The notes below the pieces were generated by a model, which saw nothing but the letters and a program-made list of their open reading frames with translations, ran no database searches and had not been told where the DNA came from. The position numbers and the translations under genes are program-made. From Melieria omissa (Eukaryota; Arthropoda; Insecta; Diptera; Ulidiidae), in assembly GCA_963971225.1 (NCBI GenBank), contig CAXARI010000001.1:62001-126000 (forward strand): DNA of 64,000 bases. Direction: 5' to 3'. Shown piece by piece: positions 33,301-53,046 of this stretch (its first letter is position 1; each line of letters begins with the position of its first letter).

Positions 33301-33883
33301 AAATATCTGCGTCCCGCAGATTAAGTGATGTTAGGCGTGGTGGTTTAGCGGGGGATGCCGTGTGCTCGATTATGGGGTATATGCGAGGGATGTGGAGATT
33401 CCTCGTAGGATATTTCCATATTATCAGCGAGCAAAGAATTATTATAGTGACGATAATTATGTCGGTGGCTAATGAAACATTTGATTTAGCCTGCAGATCC
33501 TGGAGTCTGTCGATGTTCTTCAGGCTTAGCTGGTGCAAATAGCTTACGTGATCGGGTTGAAAAGAGCTTGTCCTTTATTAGCACCGACTCGTTCTGGATC
33601 TGGATGATGTAGGTTCCATTAAGATTTCTCGAGTAGTTTCCCGACGTGGCGGGGCCAAAAAAGTTGCTGAGAAACAGTGTGTCTTCCTTTCGGTCACTTC
33701 AACATCCTTGACAGCTTCTTTTATTTCTCCCACCAACTCTTCGTATTGTTGTATGTTCATGACGTGTACCAGGTTGAAGTTCCCATTCAGAATCCGAGCG
33801 TTGCCCTCCTTCATGGTGACGATTGGAGACTTATACTCGAACACGTGTAGGCCGCGTACCGTCGTCATAGCCATCGTAATCAT
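33299..33883 (-). pseudogene. env: env of copy 3, doubly deleted
   Basis: N-terminal fragment from 33883 and C-terminal fragment (open 33538-33299) with the membrane anchor. It shares the mid-gene deletion of copies 1 and 2 and has a further loss of about 65 bp near 33549, where copies 1, 2 and 4 keep the sequence. It also carries a few private substitutions. Confidence 0.85.
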
Positions 33884-34322
33884 TCTGAAACATGTTGTAC
33901 TTGCTAAAACATGTTGTACTACTTGCTAAAAATTGTTCCATTCATTTGAGTGGACTTCTTCCTTGTTCTAGGACATCTCATTTGCTTATTCGTATGCAAT
34001 TTCTTTTGTTATTTTGATTGATTTCTGTATTATGTAGTGGCTTCTAGGTTGTAATTTTCCGTAATTGCTAATATATGCTAATATATATATATATATAATT
34101 ATAAAATAGGTTCGATGCTGTTTCAACAATCTTTATTTTCGAACTGAACTCCTTACAATTTTCATTTTCTTCTCTAAGCAGTAGTTACATTAGTATTAGT
34201 AGTTGGTTAAACTTAGTTGTTATACATGTTGTTATAATTGTTATAGTATTTGTAGTGGTAATATTAATAGTAATAGTTAGAAATAGTAGTAGTTGATAAG
34301 GGTTGCCGGATTATAATATAAC

Positions 34323-34372
<50 letters not shown>

Positions 34373-34898
34373 TTATTGATTACAGAGTTGAATTTCTATT
34401 ACTGTTACTACTACTAGACCATTACCATTAATTCTGTTTGTTATTATCATACTCTTAAGGGTAAATTGACAATTGTTTACATAAGGATTCTTAAGGCTAA
34501 TTTAGAAATCAATCAAAATTTTTCTCCTAGTAGATGTATTGTATTATATATATTATATTACATTTATCCTTTATTTTTATTGGTAAAAAGTGTTTTTCCG
34601 TTTTTGTTAATTTGGGCTTTATGTATTTTTTCCTCTTTTTTTTTTTGAATAGTGTGTTTTTTCTTTTCTCTGTTGCTTCTTCGGGCCAATTCGTTTCTCT
34701 TGTTTTCTTTGTGTCTTTTCCTTGTGTTTTTTGCTTTTTATGTTTGGTGTTTTTTCCTCTCTTCGTGTGTTTTATTTGTGTTTTTTTTTTTTTTTTTTTT
34801 TTTTTTTTGTCTTTTGTGTTCTTTCCTCTCTTCGTGTTTTTCATTTGTGTTTTTTTCCTTTATTTGTCTTTTGTGTTTTTTCCTCTCTTTTTTTTTAT
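33884..34898 (-). other. A-rich pol-env spacer of copy 3
   Basis: T-rich on the plus strand, purine-rich on the element strand. The homopolymer next to the TA run is about 32 bases (34339-34370), shorter than the 49 in copies 1 and 2. No gene seen; the phenylalanine-rich plus-strand frames are artefacts of the T tracts. Confidence 0.7.
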
Positions 34899-35006
34899 TT
34901 ATTTTTCCTGTGAACCCCCCCTGTTGCCCTGACTACTTCTGTTACCTTTGGAATTTTTGGTTGTTTGGTCTATGTTTTTAATGTGGCTCTTGTGGATATC
35001 GTCCAT
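34899..35006 (-). pseudogene. gag/pol deletion remnant of copy 3, 35 codons
   Basis: Same fusion of gag codons 1-4 to the last pol codons, with the same TCCA junction as copies 1 and 2. Confidence 0.88.
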
Positions 35007-35035
35007 ATTACTAAAGAATTCCTAGGGTTCACAGG

Positions 35036-35176
35036 GCGCCTGAGAGGAAATATGTATTTTTGCTTATTTTCTTTTTTATTTATTGCGCCTGAGATGAAAG
35101 ATATATCTTTGCTTATTTTCTTTCTTATTTATTGCGCCTGAGAGGAAATATATATTTTTGCTTATTTTCTTTTTTC
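35036..35176 (-). repeat. 49-bp tandem repeat, three copies (copy 3)
   Basis: Three units of the leader repeat, overlapping the end of the chimeric ORF as in copies 1 and 2. Confidence 0.85.
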
Positions 35177-35931
35177 TGTTTATCTCTCACGTAAACCCTG
35201 TCACCTGCCTTATTCGAAGATTTCGGGGGAACAAGGTTATGCCTTGTTGCGACTAACTGCTCAACGTCTCTTGAATTTACTATATGAGTAAAAGTAGGGC
35301 CATATAGTTCAGAGGCATGACGAACTGAAAATATTTTTGAAAGAATCTCGTAACGATTGATATTAAAATCATGCTCCATGCATTCATACGGCAAATCTCG
35401 GCCATGATGTTTCTCTATAGCGACAGCCAATTTTTTCAAAATTTGTAACATAACTCTCTGAGCATCTTCTTCAGGAATTTTTCCGATATATTGTCGGCAT
35501 TGCCGTATGGCAGTCGGAAAGTGGTTTTCGCAAAATTTCAGACGGTGATTGTAGCCCATCAAGTGATCTTGCATACCAGACCCATCCGACATAAGTTCGC
35601 ATAACCCACACTCAAACCTCGCATTTAAGTCACCAGAGCCTTTAAGCATTTTGATTACATACTCAACGCCTATCAGTCCCAGTATTTTGTTATCACCTCG
35701 CTTATAACTAAATGTTTTCGTTGCAAACGTTGGTTGGACTATTTTGCGCATCTGGGAATGGGAAGAGCGGTTTTTATTTTTGTCAACCGTAGGTACACTT
35801 ACAGTATTTGCTTGATAACGCGATTTCTTTGCGGTATCTACGCCTAGCCGGGGCTCGAGCCCGCGAATTTGCTCGAGGAGCGCATTCACCGCCCCCGTCA
35901 GTTCTGTCACTGCTTTACTCAAGTCTTCCAT
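35125..35931 (-). CDS. chimeric gag-start / C2H2 zinc-finger protein, 268 aa (copy 3)
   Basis: The translation is identical to the ORF in copies 1 and 2, and the nucleotide stretches I compared by eye were identical too. This copy is an independent insertion whose LTRs, spacer and env have changed, so an unchanged 268-codon frame is more informative here. The C2H2 residues (108, 111, 123, 129) are intact. Either the ORF is under constraint, perhaps because it helps element spread, or the short subfamily is very young and LTR differences came from recombination with other copies. Confidence 0.75.
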   Translation of the reverse strand: MEDLSKAVTELTGAVNALLEQIRGLEPRLGVDTAKKSRYQANTVSVPTVDKNKNRSSHSQMRKIVQPTFATKTFSYKRGDNKILGLIGVEYVIKMLKGSGDLNARFECGLCELMSDGSGMQDHLMGYNHRLKFCENHFPTAIRQCRQYIGKIPEEDAQRVMLQILKKLAVAIEKHHGRDLPYECMEHDFNINRYEILSKIFSVRHASELYGPTFTHIVNSRDVEQLVATRHNLVPPKSSNKAGDRVYVRDKQKKENKQKYIFPLRRNK

Positions 35932-36485
35932 CCTTGCTACGTCTACGTCTTGTCGATTTCAGCAATCCTTGCGCCTTCTTCTTCGATCCCTTCTACCTCG
36001 TCCGTGCACCTCTGTTCTTGATGTAGGTTTTTTTCTTAAATTTTTGCACTGCTTTTTTTTTCGAGAAGATATTTTGAGTTCTCGATCTTTTTCACCTTCG
36101 ACCTTGCACTTTTATTTCAAAATCTTGTAAGTTCTTCTGCAATTTGTATCGGCAACTATACGTGGTTCTTTTTCACTTTTATTTTTGAAATTTTTTTTTT
36201 TTTTTTCCGCTTTTGCTGTAGGTTTTCTTTTTATTTTTTTCCACCGCAATTTTAGCAAAAACAAGATTGGAGCTAGTTGGCCTGGCGTCCACCCGAGCGA
36301 CGTTCCTTTGTTACTGATTTACTGCTTCGGGAGCGTCGTGGTTGCCCCGTTTGGAAGCTGACGTTTATGCTTGTCAGCGACCTACTAATGGCACGACTAA
36401 CTCCACCGTACAGTATCCTGGCCGTAATGATTCTCCGCTAAGCGGAATGACCTGTCGTCTAACCATGACCAAGGATCCGTACATA
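35932..36485 (-). other. untranslated leader of copy 3
   Basis: Leader between the hairpin repeats and the ORF, matching copies 1 and 2 with small differences in A tracts. No further feature seen. Confidence 0.65.
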
Positions 36486-36749
36486 AGCTGGAGGGCCTGA
36501 TTTACAGGATCTCAGCCAGCAGGTGGTTATACCCTGGAGGGTCCCGTAGGAATCGCAGGGTCGATCAGTTTATTAATTTTTATATATTTACATATTCAAT
36601 TGTTTAACCTGACTGGAGGGTCCCGTAGGAGTCGCAGTCGGCATAATTGTTATATCCTGGAGGGTCCCGTAGGAATCGCAGGATTGATTGGTTTGTTATA
36701 CTTGAAATTACAAGCCTGACTGGAGGGTCCCGTAGGAATCGCAGTCAGG
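36486..36749 (-). repeat. leader hairpin repeats of copy 3
   Basis: The same five hairpins in the same order on the minus strand; one substitution in a spacer near 36570, none seen in the stems. Confidence 0.8.
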
Positions 36750-36765
36750 TCCCTGCTCGGGCGCC

Positions 36766-36766
<1 letters not shown>
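36749..36766 (-). promoter_or_regulatory. primer binding site of copy 3, tRNA-Lys type
   Basis: Minus-strand TGGCGCCCGAGCAGGGAC adjoining the 5' LTR. Confidence 0.85.
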
Positions 36767-46311
<9,545 letters not shown>

Positions 46312-46322
46312 CCTCCCCCTTC
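46312..46322 (-). promoter_or_regulatory. polypurine tract of copy 4
   Basis: GAAGGGGGAGG on the minus strand, next to the 3' LTR. Confidence 0.9.
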
Positions 46323-47585
46323 AAATATCTGCGTCCCGCAGATTAAGTGATGTTAGGCGTGGTGGTTTAGCGGGGCGCAGATTAAGTGATGTTAGGCGTG
46401 GTGGTTTAGCGGGGGATGCCGTGTGCTCGATTATGGGGTATATGCGAGGGATGTGGAGATTCCTCGTAAGATATTTCCATATTATCAGCGAGCAAAGAAT
46501 TATTATAGTGACGATAATTATGTCGGTGGCTAATGAAACATTTGATTTAACCTGCAGATCCTGGAGTCTGTCGATGTTCTTCAGGCTTAGCTGGTGCAAA
46601 TAGCTTACGTCTATCTTGGGGATACTTTTCGTGATATTTGAGAGGATCGGGGGCATTATTTGAGTTTTCACATACGATCGGGTTGAAAAGAGCTTGTCCT
46701 TTATTAGCACCGACTCGTTCTGGATCTGGATGATGTAGGTTCCATTAAGATTTCTCGAGTAGTTTCCCGACGTGACGGGGCCAAAAAAGTTGCTGAGAAA
46801 CAGTGTGTCTTCCTTTATTAGTTCTACAATTTCTTCGGTGTTTGACCTAAGGGAGCATTCAGCGTCTTCTCCCCTCAGGAGGTTTGACACGCAATCGTCG
46901 TCAGCCAGTTTGACGAGTGCGGATTGGTTGCATATGGTTGTGTTTCTCATCCGCATACATTGACCAGAGATTGCGAACGATTCTTTCTGATTAACAACCA
47001 TTTCTGTATAATAAATGTCGACCTGTTTCCCATTTATTGCCGCTGGACGTATTAACAGGTGATTGTACGAATCGGTGTGTACTTTCGGCAAGGATATTAC
47101 ATATAGCAGCGTCGATGGTTTTACGAGGATTGAAGGTGTTGCGTACTCCAGGGCTTCTATTTCGTTGTCGTAGGGCAAGGTCTCAATTTCAGACAAAACC
47201 GCATTGATTTCCTCATCGTCCAGTAGGTTGGTGTTGACGATGCCTTTCCTTGCCATCTGGCATGCTCGGACTATTTCGTGTACCTTTTCTTTTACGATCT
47301 TGGTTTTTTCCAGCAGGATCTGCTCGAAATGTCCTTCCTTTCGGTCACTTCAACATCTTTGACAGCTTCTTTTATTTCTCCCACCAACTCTTCGTATTGT
47401 TGTATGTTCATGACGTGCACCAGGTTGAAATTCCCATTCAGAATCCGAGCGTTGCCCTCCTTCATGGTGACGATTGGAGACTTATACTCGAACACGTGTA
47501 GGCCGCGTACCGTCGTCATAGCCATCGTAATCATTCTGAAACATGTTGTATCTATTTTATTCTTACTTGCTAAAAATTGTTCCAT
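46321..47585 (-). pseudogene. env: env, F-type membrane glycoprotein, frame-broken
   Basis: Two open stretches in different frames: 47585-47292 (97 codons, N-terminal part) and 47256-46321 (311 codons). The frame changes somewhere around 47300-47340. The C-terminal part has six N-glycosylation sites (NTT, NYS, NGT, NES, NIT, NVS), several cysteines, a membrane anchor at about residues 245-262 and a short basic tail, as in errantivirus Env, a cell-surface fusion glycoprotein. No signal peptide is evident in the N-terminal part; env is usually made from a spliced mRNA, so its 5' exon may lie elsewhere. Near the end, a 39-bp direct duplication adds 13 residues (PAKPPRLTSLNLR twice). Confidence 0.85.
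46344..46421 (-). repeat. 39-bp tandem duplication in env tail of copy 4
   Basis: Two adjacent copies of the stretch encoding PAKPPRLTSLNLR in the cytoplasmic tail. Copies 1-3 have one. The frame is kept. Confidence 0.85.
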
Positions 47586-48349
47586 TCATTTGAGTGGACT
47601 TCTTCCTTGTTCTAGGACATCTCATTTAATTATTCGTATGCAATTTCTTTTGCTATTTTGATTGATTTCTGTTCAATGTGAATATTATGTAGTGGCTTCT
47701 AGGTTGTAATTTTCCGTAATTGCTAATATATGCTAATATATGCTAATATATATATATATATATATTTTTTTTTTATTTTTTATTTTTTTTTTTTTTTTTT
47801 TTTTTTTTTTCATCTTTATTGATTTATTGATTACAGAGTTGAATTTCTATTACTGTAACTACTACTAGACCATTACCATTAATTCTGTTTGTTATTATCA
47901 TACTCTTAAGGGTAAATTGACAATTGTTTACATAAGGATTCTTAAGGCTAATTTAGAAATCAATCAAAATTTTTCTGCTAGTAGATGTATTGTATTATAT
48001 ATATTATATTACATTTATCCTTTATTTTTATTGGTAAAATGTGTTTTTCCGTTTTTGTTAATTTGGGCTTTATGTATTTTTTCCTCTTTTTTTTTTTTTT
48101 TGAATAGTGTGTTTTTTCTTTTCTCTGTTGCTTCTTCGGGCCAATTCGTGTCTCTTGTTTTCTTTGTGTCTTTTACTTGTGTTTTTTGCTTTTTATGTTT
48201 GGTGTTTTTTCCTCTCTTCGTGTTTTTTATTTGTGTTTTTTTTTTTTTTTTTATTTGTCTTTTGTGTTCTTTCCTCTCTTCGTGTTTTTCATTTGTGTTT
48301 TTTTCCTTTATTTGTCTTTTGTGTTTTTTCCTCTCCTTTTTTTTTTTAT
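47586..48349 (-). other. A-rich pol-env spacer of copy 4
   Basis: Purine-rich on the element strand with the same degenerate repeats as the short copies, and a homopolymer/TA run near 47740-47812. No gene recognised. The spacer is shorter than in copies 1 and 2. Confidence 0.7.
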
Positions 48350-51300
48350 TTATTTTTCCTGTGAACCCCCCCTGTTGCCCTGACTGCTTCTGTTACCTTT
48401 GGAATTTTTGGTTGCTTGGTCTATGTTTTTAATGTGGCTCTTGTGGACTCTCCTTCCTTCCCGAGTTACTACCGTAACTTTGTTGTTTCTAGCTACTACA
48501 TCCCTCCTAAATAGTGGTTTTGCTTTCGGTTTTATGCCTTTAACGGCGGTGTAGATAATTTCCCCTTTTTTATAAGTTTTTGGCGTCGCCCTTTTCGCGT
48601 TTCGGCGGAGATTTTGTAACTTTTGGTTCCTTTCTATGAGCCCTTTCAAATTCTCGTTGACGACTGCCCTAAAGTCGACTATGTTCTGGTAATTTATTCT
48701 CTGTGTCCTGTTAAAAAAAATGTCATTAGGTTTTTTACGTGTTACGGAATGTATGGTATTATTGTATCTGTCGACGGCAATTTCCACCAGCTCCTTCGTG
48801 TTCAGGTCCGCGTACTCTCTCTTGAGGCAACGGTAGATTTCTAAAATAGTTGAGTGGAATCTTTCCACCTGTCCATTAACCTCACTTTTGTGTATTGGGG
48901 TCCTATAGAGTTTAACATTCAGTGACCTGATGAGGTTCAGGATTATGGGGCTGAGGAATCCCGTTTCATTATCGGTGACAAGGACTTTTGGTATTGTGAA
49001 ATAGTGTAGGGCTTTTATGATTTTATTCCTTAGGTGTAGGGCAGATCGATTTTTTACACGGAAAAGTTTTCCAAACTTGGAGAATTTATCCAGACAGCTG
49101 ATGAATTTTTCATTCTGTATTTCCACTATGTCCATGTGCAGAATTTCACACGGGTAATTAGGGATGGGCGTGGGTTGTAAAGAGGGAATATGAGGATGGC
49201 GGTCATACTTGTTAGCGTTACATGTTTCGCAATTTTTGGTGTATTTTCTAATCAGGCTGCTCATTCGGGGGAAGTAGTAGGATTCAAGTATCTGTTCCCT
49301 GTTTTCTTTCGCATTCCTGTGTGCTCTCTTATGTTCTGCCTCTATTATTGCGCATTTGCGCTCGTCGACCGTTACGTCCTCCACTAGTCTTTGCGTGACT
49401 CTTATCTTGTAATAACTGAAATGCCCTAAATAAATTCTCTGTAATAACCCTAAATATTCTTCTGGAATTTTAATTCCATTAACTATTCTTGGGCGGAGCC
49501 TCTCTTTCAGGATTCTTACAAGAATTTCTTCAGTTATTACGGGAACCGTCACAAAATAGCGTTGGAATCCGGGGTGGGGCTGAAGATAAGAGAGCAATTC
49601 TTTTCCAATTCGAATTACAATCTGATTGCGGAATACATTGAGGGGAACCTCCACATGTGGGATTAAATCAGTATTGTCCTGTTCTGCGCTATGGACTGTC
49701 TCGTTGCATGTGTCGTCTTCGTCCGCGGTGATCGTAGTGGAACCATGTTCGTCGGCAGTCATAGTCGTTTCCATTGGTCGTCCCTCACTTGCTGTTAGAG
49801 TGCCTGATTCGCTTGAAGCTTGTCCTTCACTCGCTGTTAGAGTGCTCGACTCGCTTGGAGCTTGTCCTTCACTCGCTGTTAGAGTGCTCGACTCGCTTGG
49901 AGCTTGGCTTACATGCGGCGAGCTGGGTAAATGGTTAATCTGGGTTTTCAGCCGGGAAAGAGCGTCAGCAACCACATTAGATTTACCTGGCTTGTAAATT
50001 AATTGGTGGTTGTATTCCTCGATTCGCGCTTTCCACCGTTTTAGCTTCGCGTTGTAATTCCTATTACCCAAGGCAAACGTTAGCGGCTGGTGGTCTGTGA
50101 AGATGTTGACCTTTTTTGCTCCATAAAGATACGAACGAAGGCTATCCAATGCCCACACTATAGCTAACATTTCCTTTTCGTTAGCTGCGTACGCTTCCTC
50201 CGTTTTGTTTAAGGACCTGGAGACGTAGGCAATCGGTTTATCTAGATTATCCTGCTCTTGGGACAAGACGGCGCCTATTGCCACGTTAGAAGCGTCAGTG
50301 GTTAGGTTAAAGGGTTTGTTGAAGTCGGGAAAGGCTAGCACTTCGGATGACGTCAGTAATTCCTTCAGATTGGTAAAAGCCCGAAGAGCAGCCTCGTCAA
50401 GCTCAATTGGCACCTTCCTTGAGGCGTTAGCCTTAACCCGTGCAAGTTCGCCCCTGGTGAGATTCGTTAGTGGCTTCGCTACTCTTGCGTAATCACGGAT
50501 GAACTTCCTATAATAGGAAGTCATTCCCAGGAAGCTTTTCAAATCCTTTAGGTTCGTTGGCGGTAAGATGTTGTTGATCGCGTGAACCTTTTTTGGGTCT
50601 GCCTTGATTCCACTTGCCCCCACGATATATCCCAGGAACTCCACTTCAGACTTCATAAAGTGAGTCTTGTCTAGGTTCACTTTGAGATTGGCATCAGAAA
50701 GACGGTTGAGGATTACCTCGATGTTCCGAATGTGCTCATCCTCATTGCTGCCGTATACAATTATATCGTCGATGTATACGTAGCAAATCCTCCCAATGTA
50801 TTCTTTTAATACATCGTCTATCATTCGCTGGAATATTGATGGAGCGTTCTTCAACCCGAACGGTAGTCTGAGAAACTCGAATTTTCCGTTCATAGTCGAG
50901 AACGCGGTCTTTTGTACATCAGACGCCTTCATCGGTATCTGGTGGAATCCAGAGGTCAGGTCCAAAGTTGTGAAGAATCGGGCATTCCCAAGGCTAGCCA
51001 GAGTGCTGTTGATGTCGGGTATCGGATAGGTGTCGGCTATTGTGACCGCGTTTAGCCTTTTGTAGTCAATGACGACTCGGTACTGCTTTTCGCCGTTCGG
51101 CTTGGGCTTCTTCGGCACTATCCAGAGTGGCGAATTGTAGGGGCTTTTGGAAGGTCGTATAATTCCTTCAGATAACAGCTCGTTAATTTGTCTATCCACT
51201 TCGCTACGCATGCAACTAGGGTAGGGGTAGCTTTTAGTGTAGACCGGCTCGCTTGTTGTGGTCCTTATCTCAGCCCTGACCGAGGTTTTGGCGAGTTCGC

Positions 51301-51748
51301 TGTCGGAAATCGGGCCAAACAGTGATTTGCGGGTACGGACTATCTCAGCTAGTTTCGTTCTTGCCAGACTTGAGACTTCTTCACCGATGGTTATGTTTAC
51401 ATTTTCTGAACACTGAGCCTTCAAGGGGATTCTTACGTCTGGTTTTAAAATGAGGACATTAGCCTTGCGATCGATGATGGCTTCCAATTCCCTTAAGGAA
51501 TCGTCACCGATTATACCATCGAAGGTCTTTAGGCCGGGAAGGACGTAGAACGTTAGAATGGAGTGTATACCTAAATTTTGAAAGAATTTTCCACAGACCT
51601 TCTGGCGGATTTCTATATTGCCTGCGGCGGAATGAACGTTAAAGGGTTTAATTACCGGATGGTTATGCTTATTAACTGACGGACTGACAAAGTTCTTATT
51701 TGCCCCAGTGTCTATGAGAAACTTCAAGACCTTACCTTCAGCAGTCAC
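48350..51748 (-). CDS. pol: Pol polyprotein: protease, RT, RNase H, integrase
   Basis: 1132 codons from a GTG at 51748, which is unlikely to be the true start: the frame stays open upstream and overlaps the end of gag in the -1 frame. Numbered from there: aspartic protease LIDTGA (D13); reverse transcriptase with D263 in LDLTSG and YIDD at 325-328; RNase H with D485, E526, D552 and D595; integrase zinc domain H806-H810-C840-C843 and catalytic D873, D926, E962, an exact DD35E spacing. A linker at 615-657 between RNase H and integrase has three ~14-residue repeats of APSESSTLTASEGQ type. All catalytic residues I can identify are present and the frame is open, so this copy may still supply enzyme. 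Domain order (IN last) is gypsy/Metaviridae type. Confidence 0.95.
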   Translation of the reverse strand: MTAEGKVLKFLIDTGANKNFVSPSVNKHNHPVIKPFNVHSAAGNIEIRQKVCGKFFQNLGIHSILTFYVLPGLKTFDGIIGDDSLRELEAIIDRKANVLILKPDVRIPLKAQCSENVNITIGEEVSSLARTKLAEIVRTRKSLFGPISDSELAKTSVRAEIRTTTSEPVYTKSYPYPSCMRSEVDRQINELLSEGIIRPSKSPYNSPLWIVPKKPKPNGEKQYRVVIDYKRLNAVTIADTYPIPDINSTLASLGNARFFTTLDLTSGFHQIPMKASDVQKTAFSTMNGKFEFLRLPFGLKNAPSIFQRMIDDVLKEYIGRICYVYIDDIIVYGSNEDEHIRNIEVILNRLSDANLKVNLDKTHFMKSEVEFLGYIVGASGIKADPKKVHAINNILPPTNLKDLKSFLGMTSYYRKFIRDYARVAKPLTNLTRGELARVKANASRKVPIELDEAALRAFTNLKELLTSSEVLAFPDFNKPFNLTTDASNVAIGAVLSQEQDNLDKPIAYVSRSLNKTEEAYAANEKEMLAIVWALDSLRSYLYGAKKVNIFTDHQPLTFALGNRNYNAKLKRWKARIEEYNHQLIYKPGKSNVVADALSRLKTQINHLPSSPHVSQAPSESSTLTASEGQAPSESSTLTASEGQASSESGTLTASEGRPMETTMTADEHGSTTITADEDDTCNETVHSAEQDNTDLIPHVEVPLNVFRNQIVIRIGKELLSYLQPHPGFQRYFVTVPVITEEILVRILKERLRPRIVNGIKIPEEYLGLLQRIYLGHFSYYKIRVTQRLVEDVTVDERKCAIIEAEHKRAHRNAKENREQILESYYFPRMSSLIRKYTKNCETCNANKYDRHPHIPSLQPTPIPNYPCEILHMDIVEIQNEKFISCLDKFSKFGKLFRVKNRSALHLRNKIIKALHYFTIPKVLVTDNETGFLSPIILNLIRSLNVKLYRTPIHKSEVNGQVERFHSTILEIYRCLKREYADLNTKELVEIAVDRYNNTIHSVTRKKPNDIFFNRTQRINYQNIVDFRAVVNENLKGLIERNQKLQNLRRNAKRATPKTYKKGEIIYTAVKGIKPKAKPLFRRDVVARNNKVTVVTREGRRVHKSHIKNIDQATKNSKGNRSSQGNRGGSQEK
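49790..49918 (-). repeat. 42-bp in-frame repeats in the RNase H-integrase linker
   Basis: Three near-identical tandem units encode a Ser/Glu/Thr-rich ~14-residue motif between RNase H and integrase. The units are in frame, and divergence is lowest between the first two protein copies, which suggests recent slippage. No function is known to me. Confidence 0.85.
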
Positions 51749-51753
51749 GTACT

Positions 51754-53046
51754 CTAAGTAAGGTACGCTACTGAGGCGTTTGTTGTAAAATTTATTTCTT
51801 CGTGGCCATCCCCATGGTCCTTCGACGACTCCTCGCTATCATTTGTTAGGTGAAAGATCCGCTGCTTTTTGTTGGGCTGCCCGCCTTCTTGGGGACGGTT
51901 CATATAATTAACTTGTCGGGTTTGTATGGATCTATCCACCTCCATTTTTTCGGCTGGCTTAGGTCCAGGCCTTGGTGGAGGACTTCCTCCTGCCGAGAAT
52001 GGGTTGCGGTTGCTTGGAGTCTGATCATTTGACCAGTGGCGATTGTAATGGAATGGATTTCTTGGGAAGGGTCTATGAGGAATTCTGGGTGGAAGGGGTG
52101 GTCTGGAAGACATGTCGTTCCTGGGCACAGTTACTACATTGGTGGAGTGCGGTCGGTGCAGCACGGTGTTACGGAAACTCAGATTTTGAAACTCGAGGCA
52201 GGATGTATATGCTTCGGGCAAGGATTTCGGTTTGCGGATGAAGAGCATCTTTGATGCTTCCCCGTTTACCCCTCTTATAAAAACATCAAGTGCCCTATTC
52301 CTATAGGTATCTATCAAAACAGAAACAGTTTCTTGGCTATAGGACTCGGTTTTAATTTTGTTCACAATTAGGGAAAACTGATGATTCACTGAGGCGTAGA
52401 ACTCGTCCAGCTTCGAGTTTTTCTGAGAGAGTTGATTAAGCTGGTGCTCCAGCGTCCGGATGTCTCTTTTATCCGCATAATGAAGAGATAGACATTCCTT
52501 GATAGTATTCCAGTCTTCATCGAAGATATTATAAGACACCAGAGCGGTGTCGGCCTCCCCGCGAATTTTTTGCCTTATGCTCTGTAATATAGCACGAAAA
52601 ATTGGTTTATCTCGCACTAACTCGTAGTCATGAAGGATGCTTTCGACACTGTGGATCCACGACACGTACTGCACAGGATTCCCATCAAAAGGTTGTAATT
52701 CCTTCACAGCGTCTGGCAACCGGCTTATAAGCTTCAGGTCATCTTCATTACGGGGTCCGCATAGAGGAGGAAGAACAGGGGTTCCGGGTAATTGGTCAGT
52801 TGTCGTTGATCGCTTCGCTTCCAGGGCGGCAATACGTGACTCGAGGGTATTCAAGGTCCCTAATTTACTCTCTATCCTCCCTAAAACTGAATTTACGTTC
52901 CCATTTGCGTCATTGCCTTCTAGGGAGACGATACGCGTCTCCAGGTTGGTCAAGGCCCCTAACCTTTTCTCGAAACGCTTTTGTGTTTCGAGCACCGCAT
53001 TAAGACCCCCGGTGAGTTCAATTAGAGCCTTTTGGATATCGTCCAT
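51754..53046 (-). CDS. gag: Gag polyprotein, 430 aa
   Basis: Starts MDDIQKALIELTGGL at the ATG after the 49-bp leader repeats. N-terminal ~95 residues form a coiled-coil-like region with repeated LETRI/LESRI heptads. The central part (about 110-300) fits a retrotransposon capsid, with QPFDGNPVQYVSWIHSVESI near 118-137. The C-terminal part (about 310-400) is rich in proline and arginine (RPPLPPRIPHRPFPRNP) and lacks a CCHC zinc knuckle; errantivirus Gag usually uses such basic regions instead. It would assemble the particle that packages both its own RNA and possibly that of the short copies. A slippery heptamer lies near its end. Confidence 0.93.
   Translation of the reverse strand: MDDIQKALIELTGGLNAVLETQKRFEKRLGALTNLETRIVSLEGNDANGNVNSVLGRIESKLGTLNTLESRIAALEAKRSTTTDQLPGTPVLPPLCGPRNEDDLKLISRLPDAVKELQPFDGNPVQYVSWIHSVESILHDYELVRDKPIFRAILQSIRQKIRGEADTALVSYNIFDEDWNTIKECLSLHYADKRDIRTLEHQLNQLSQKNSKLDEFYASVNHQFSLIVNKIKTESYSQETVSVLIDTYRNRALDVFIRGVNGEASKMLFIRKPKSLPEAYTSCLEFQNLSFRNTVLHRPHSTNVVTVPRNDMSSRPPLPPRIPHRPFPRNPFHYNRHWSNDQTPSNRNPFSAGGSPPPRPGPKPAEKMEVDRSIQTRQVNYMNRPQEGGQPNKKQRIFHLTNDSEESSKDHGDGHEEINFTTNASVAYLT
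51787..51793 (-). promoter_or_regulatory. probable -1 frameshift heptamer AAATTTT
   Basis: In the gag reading phase the bases fall as A AAT TTT, matching the X XXY YYZ rule, about 33 bases before the gag stop. The -1 frame is open from here into pol (protease follows within about 30 codons). Gag-pol expression by -1 frameshifting is established in this group. I did not fold the downstream RNA. Confidence 0.7.
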
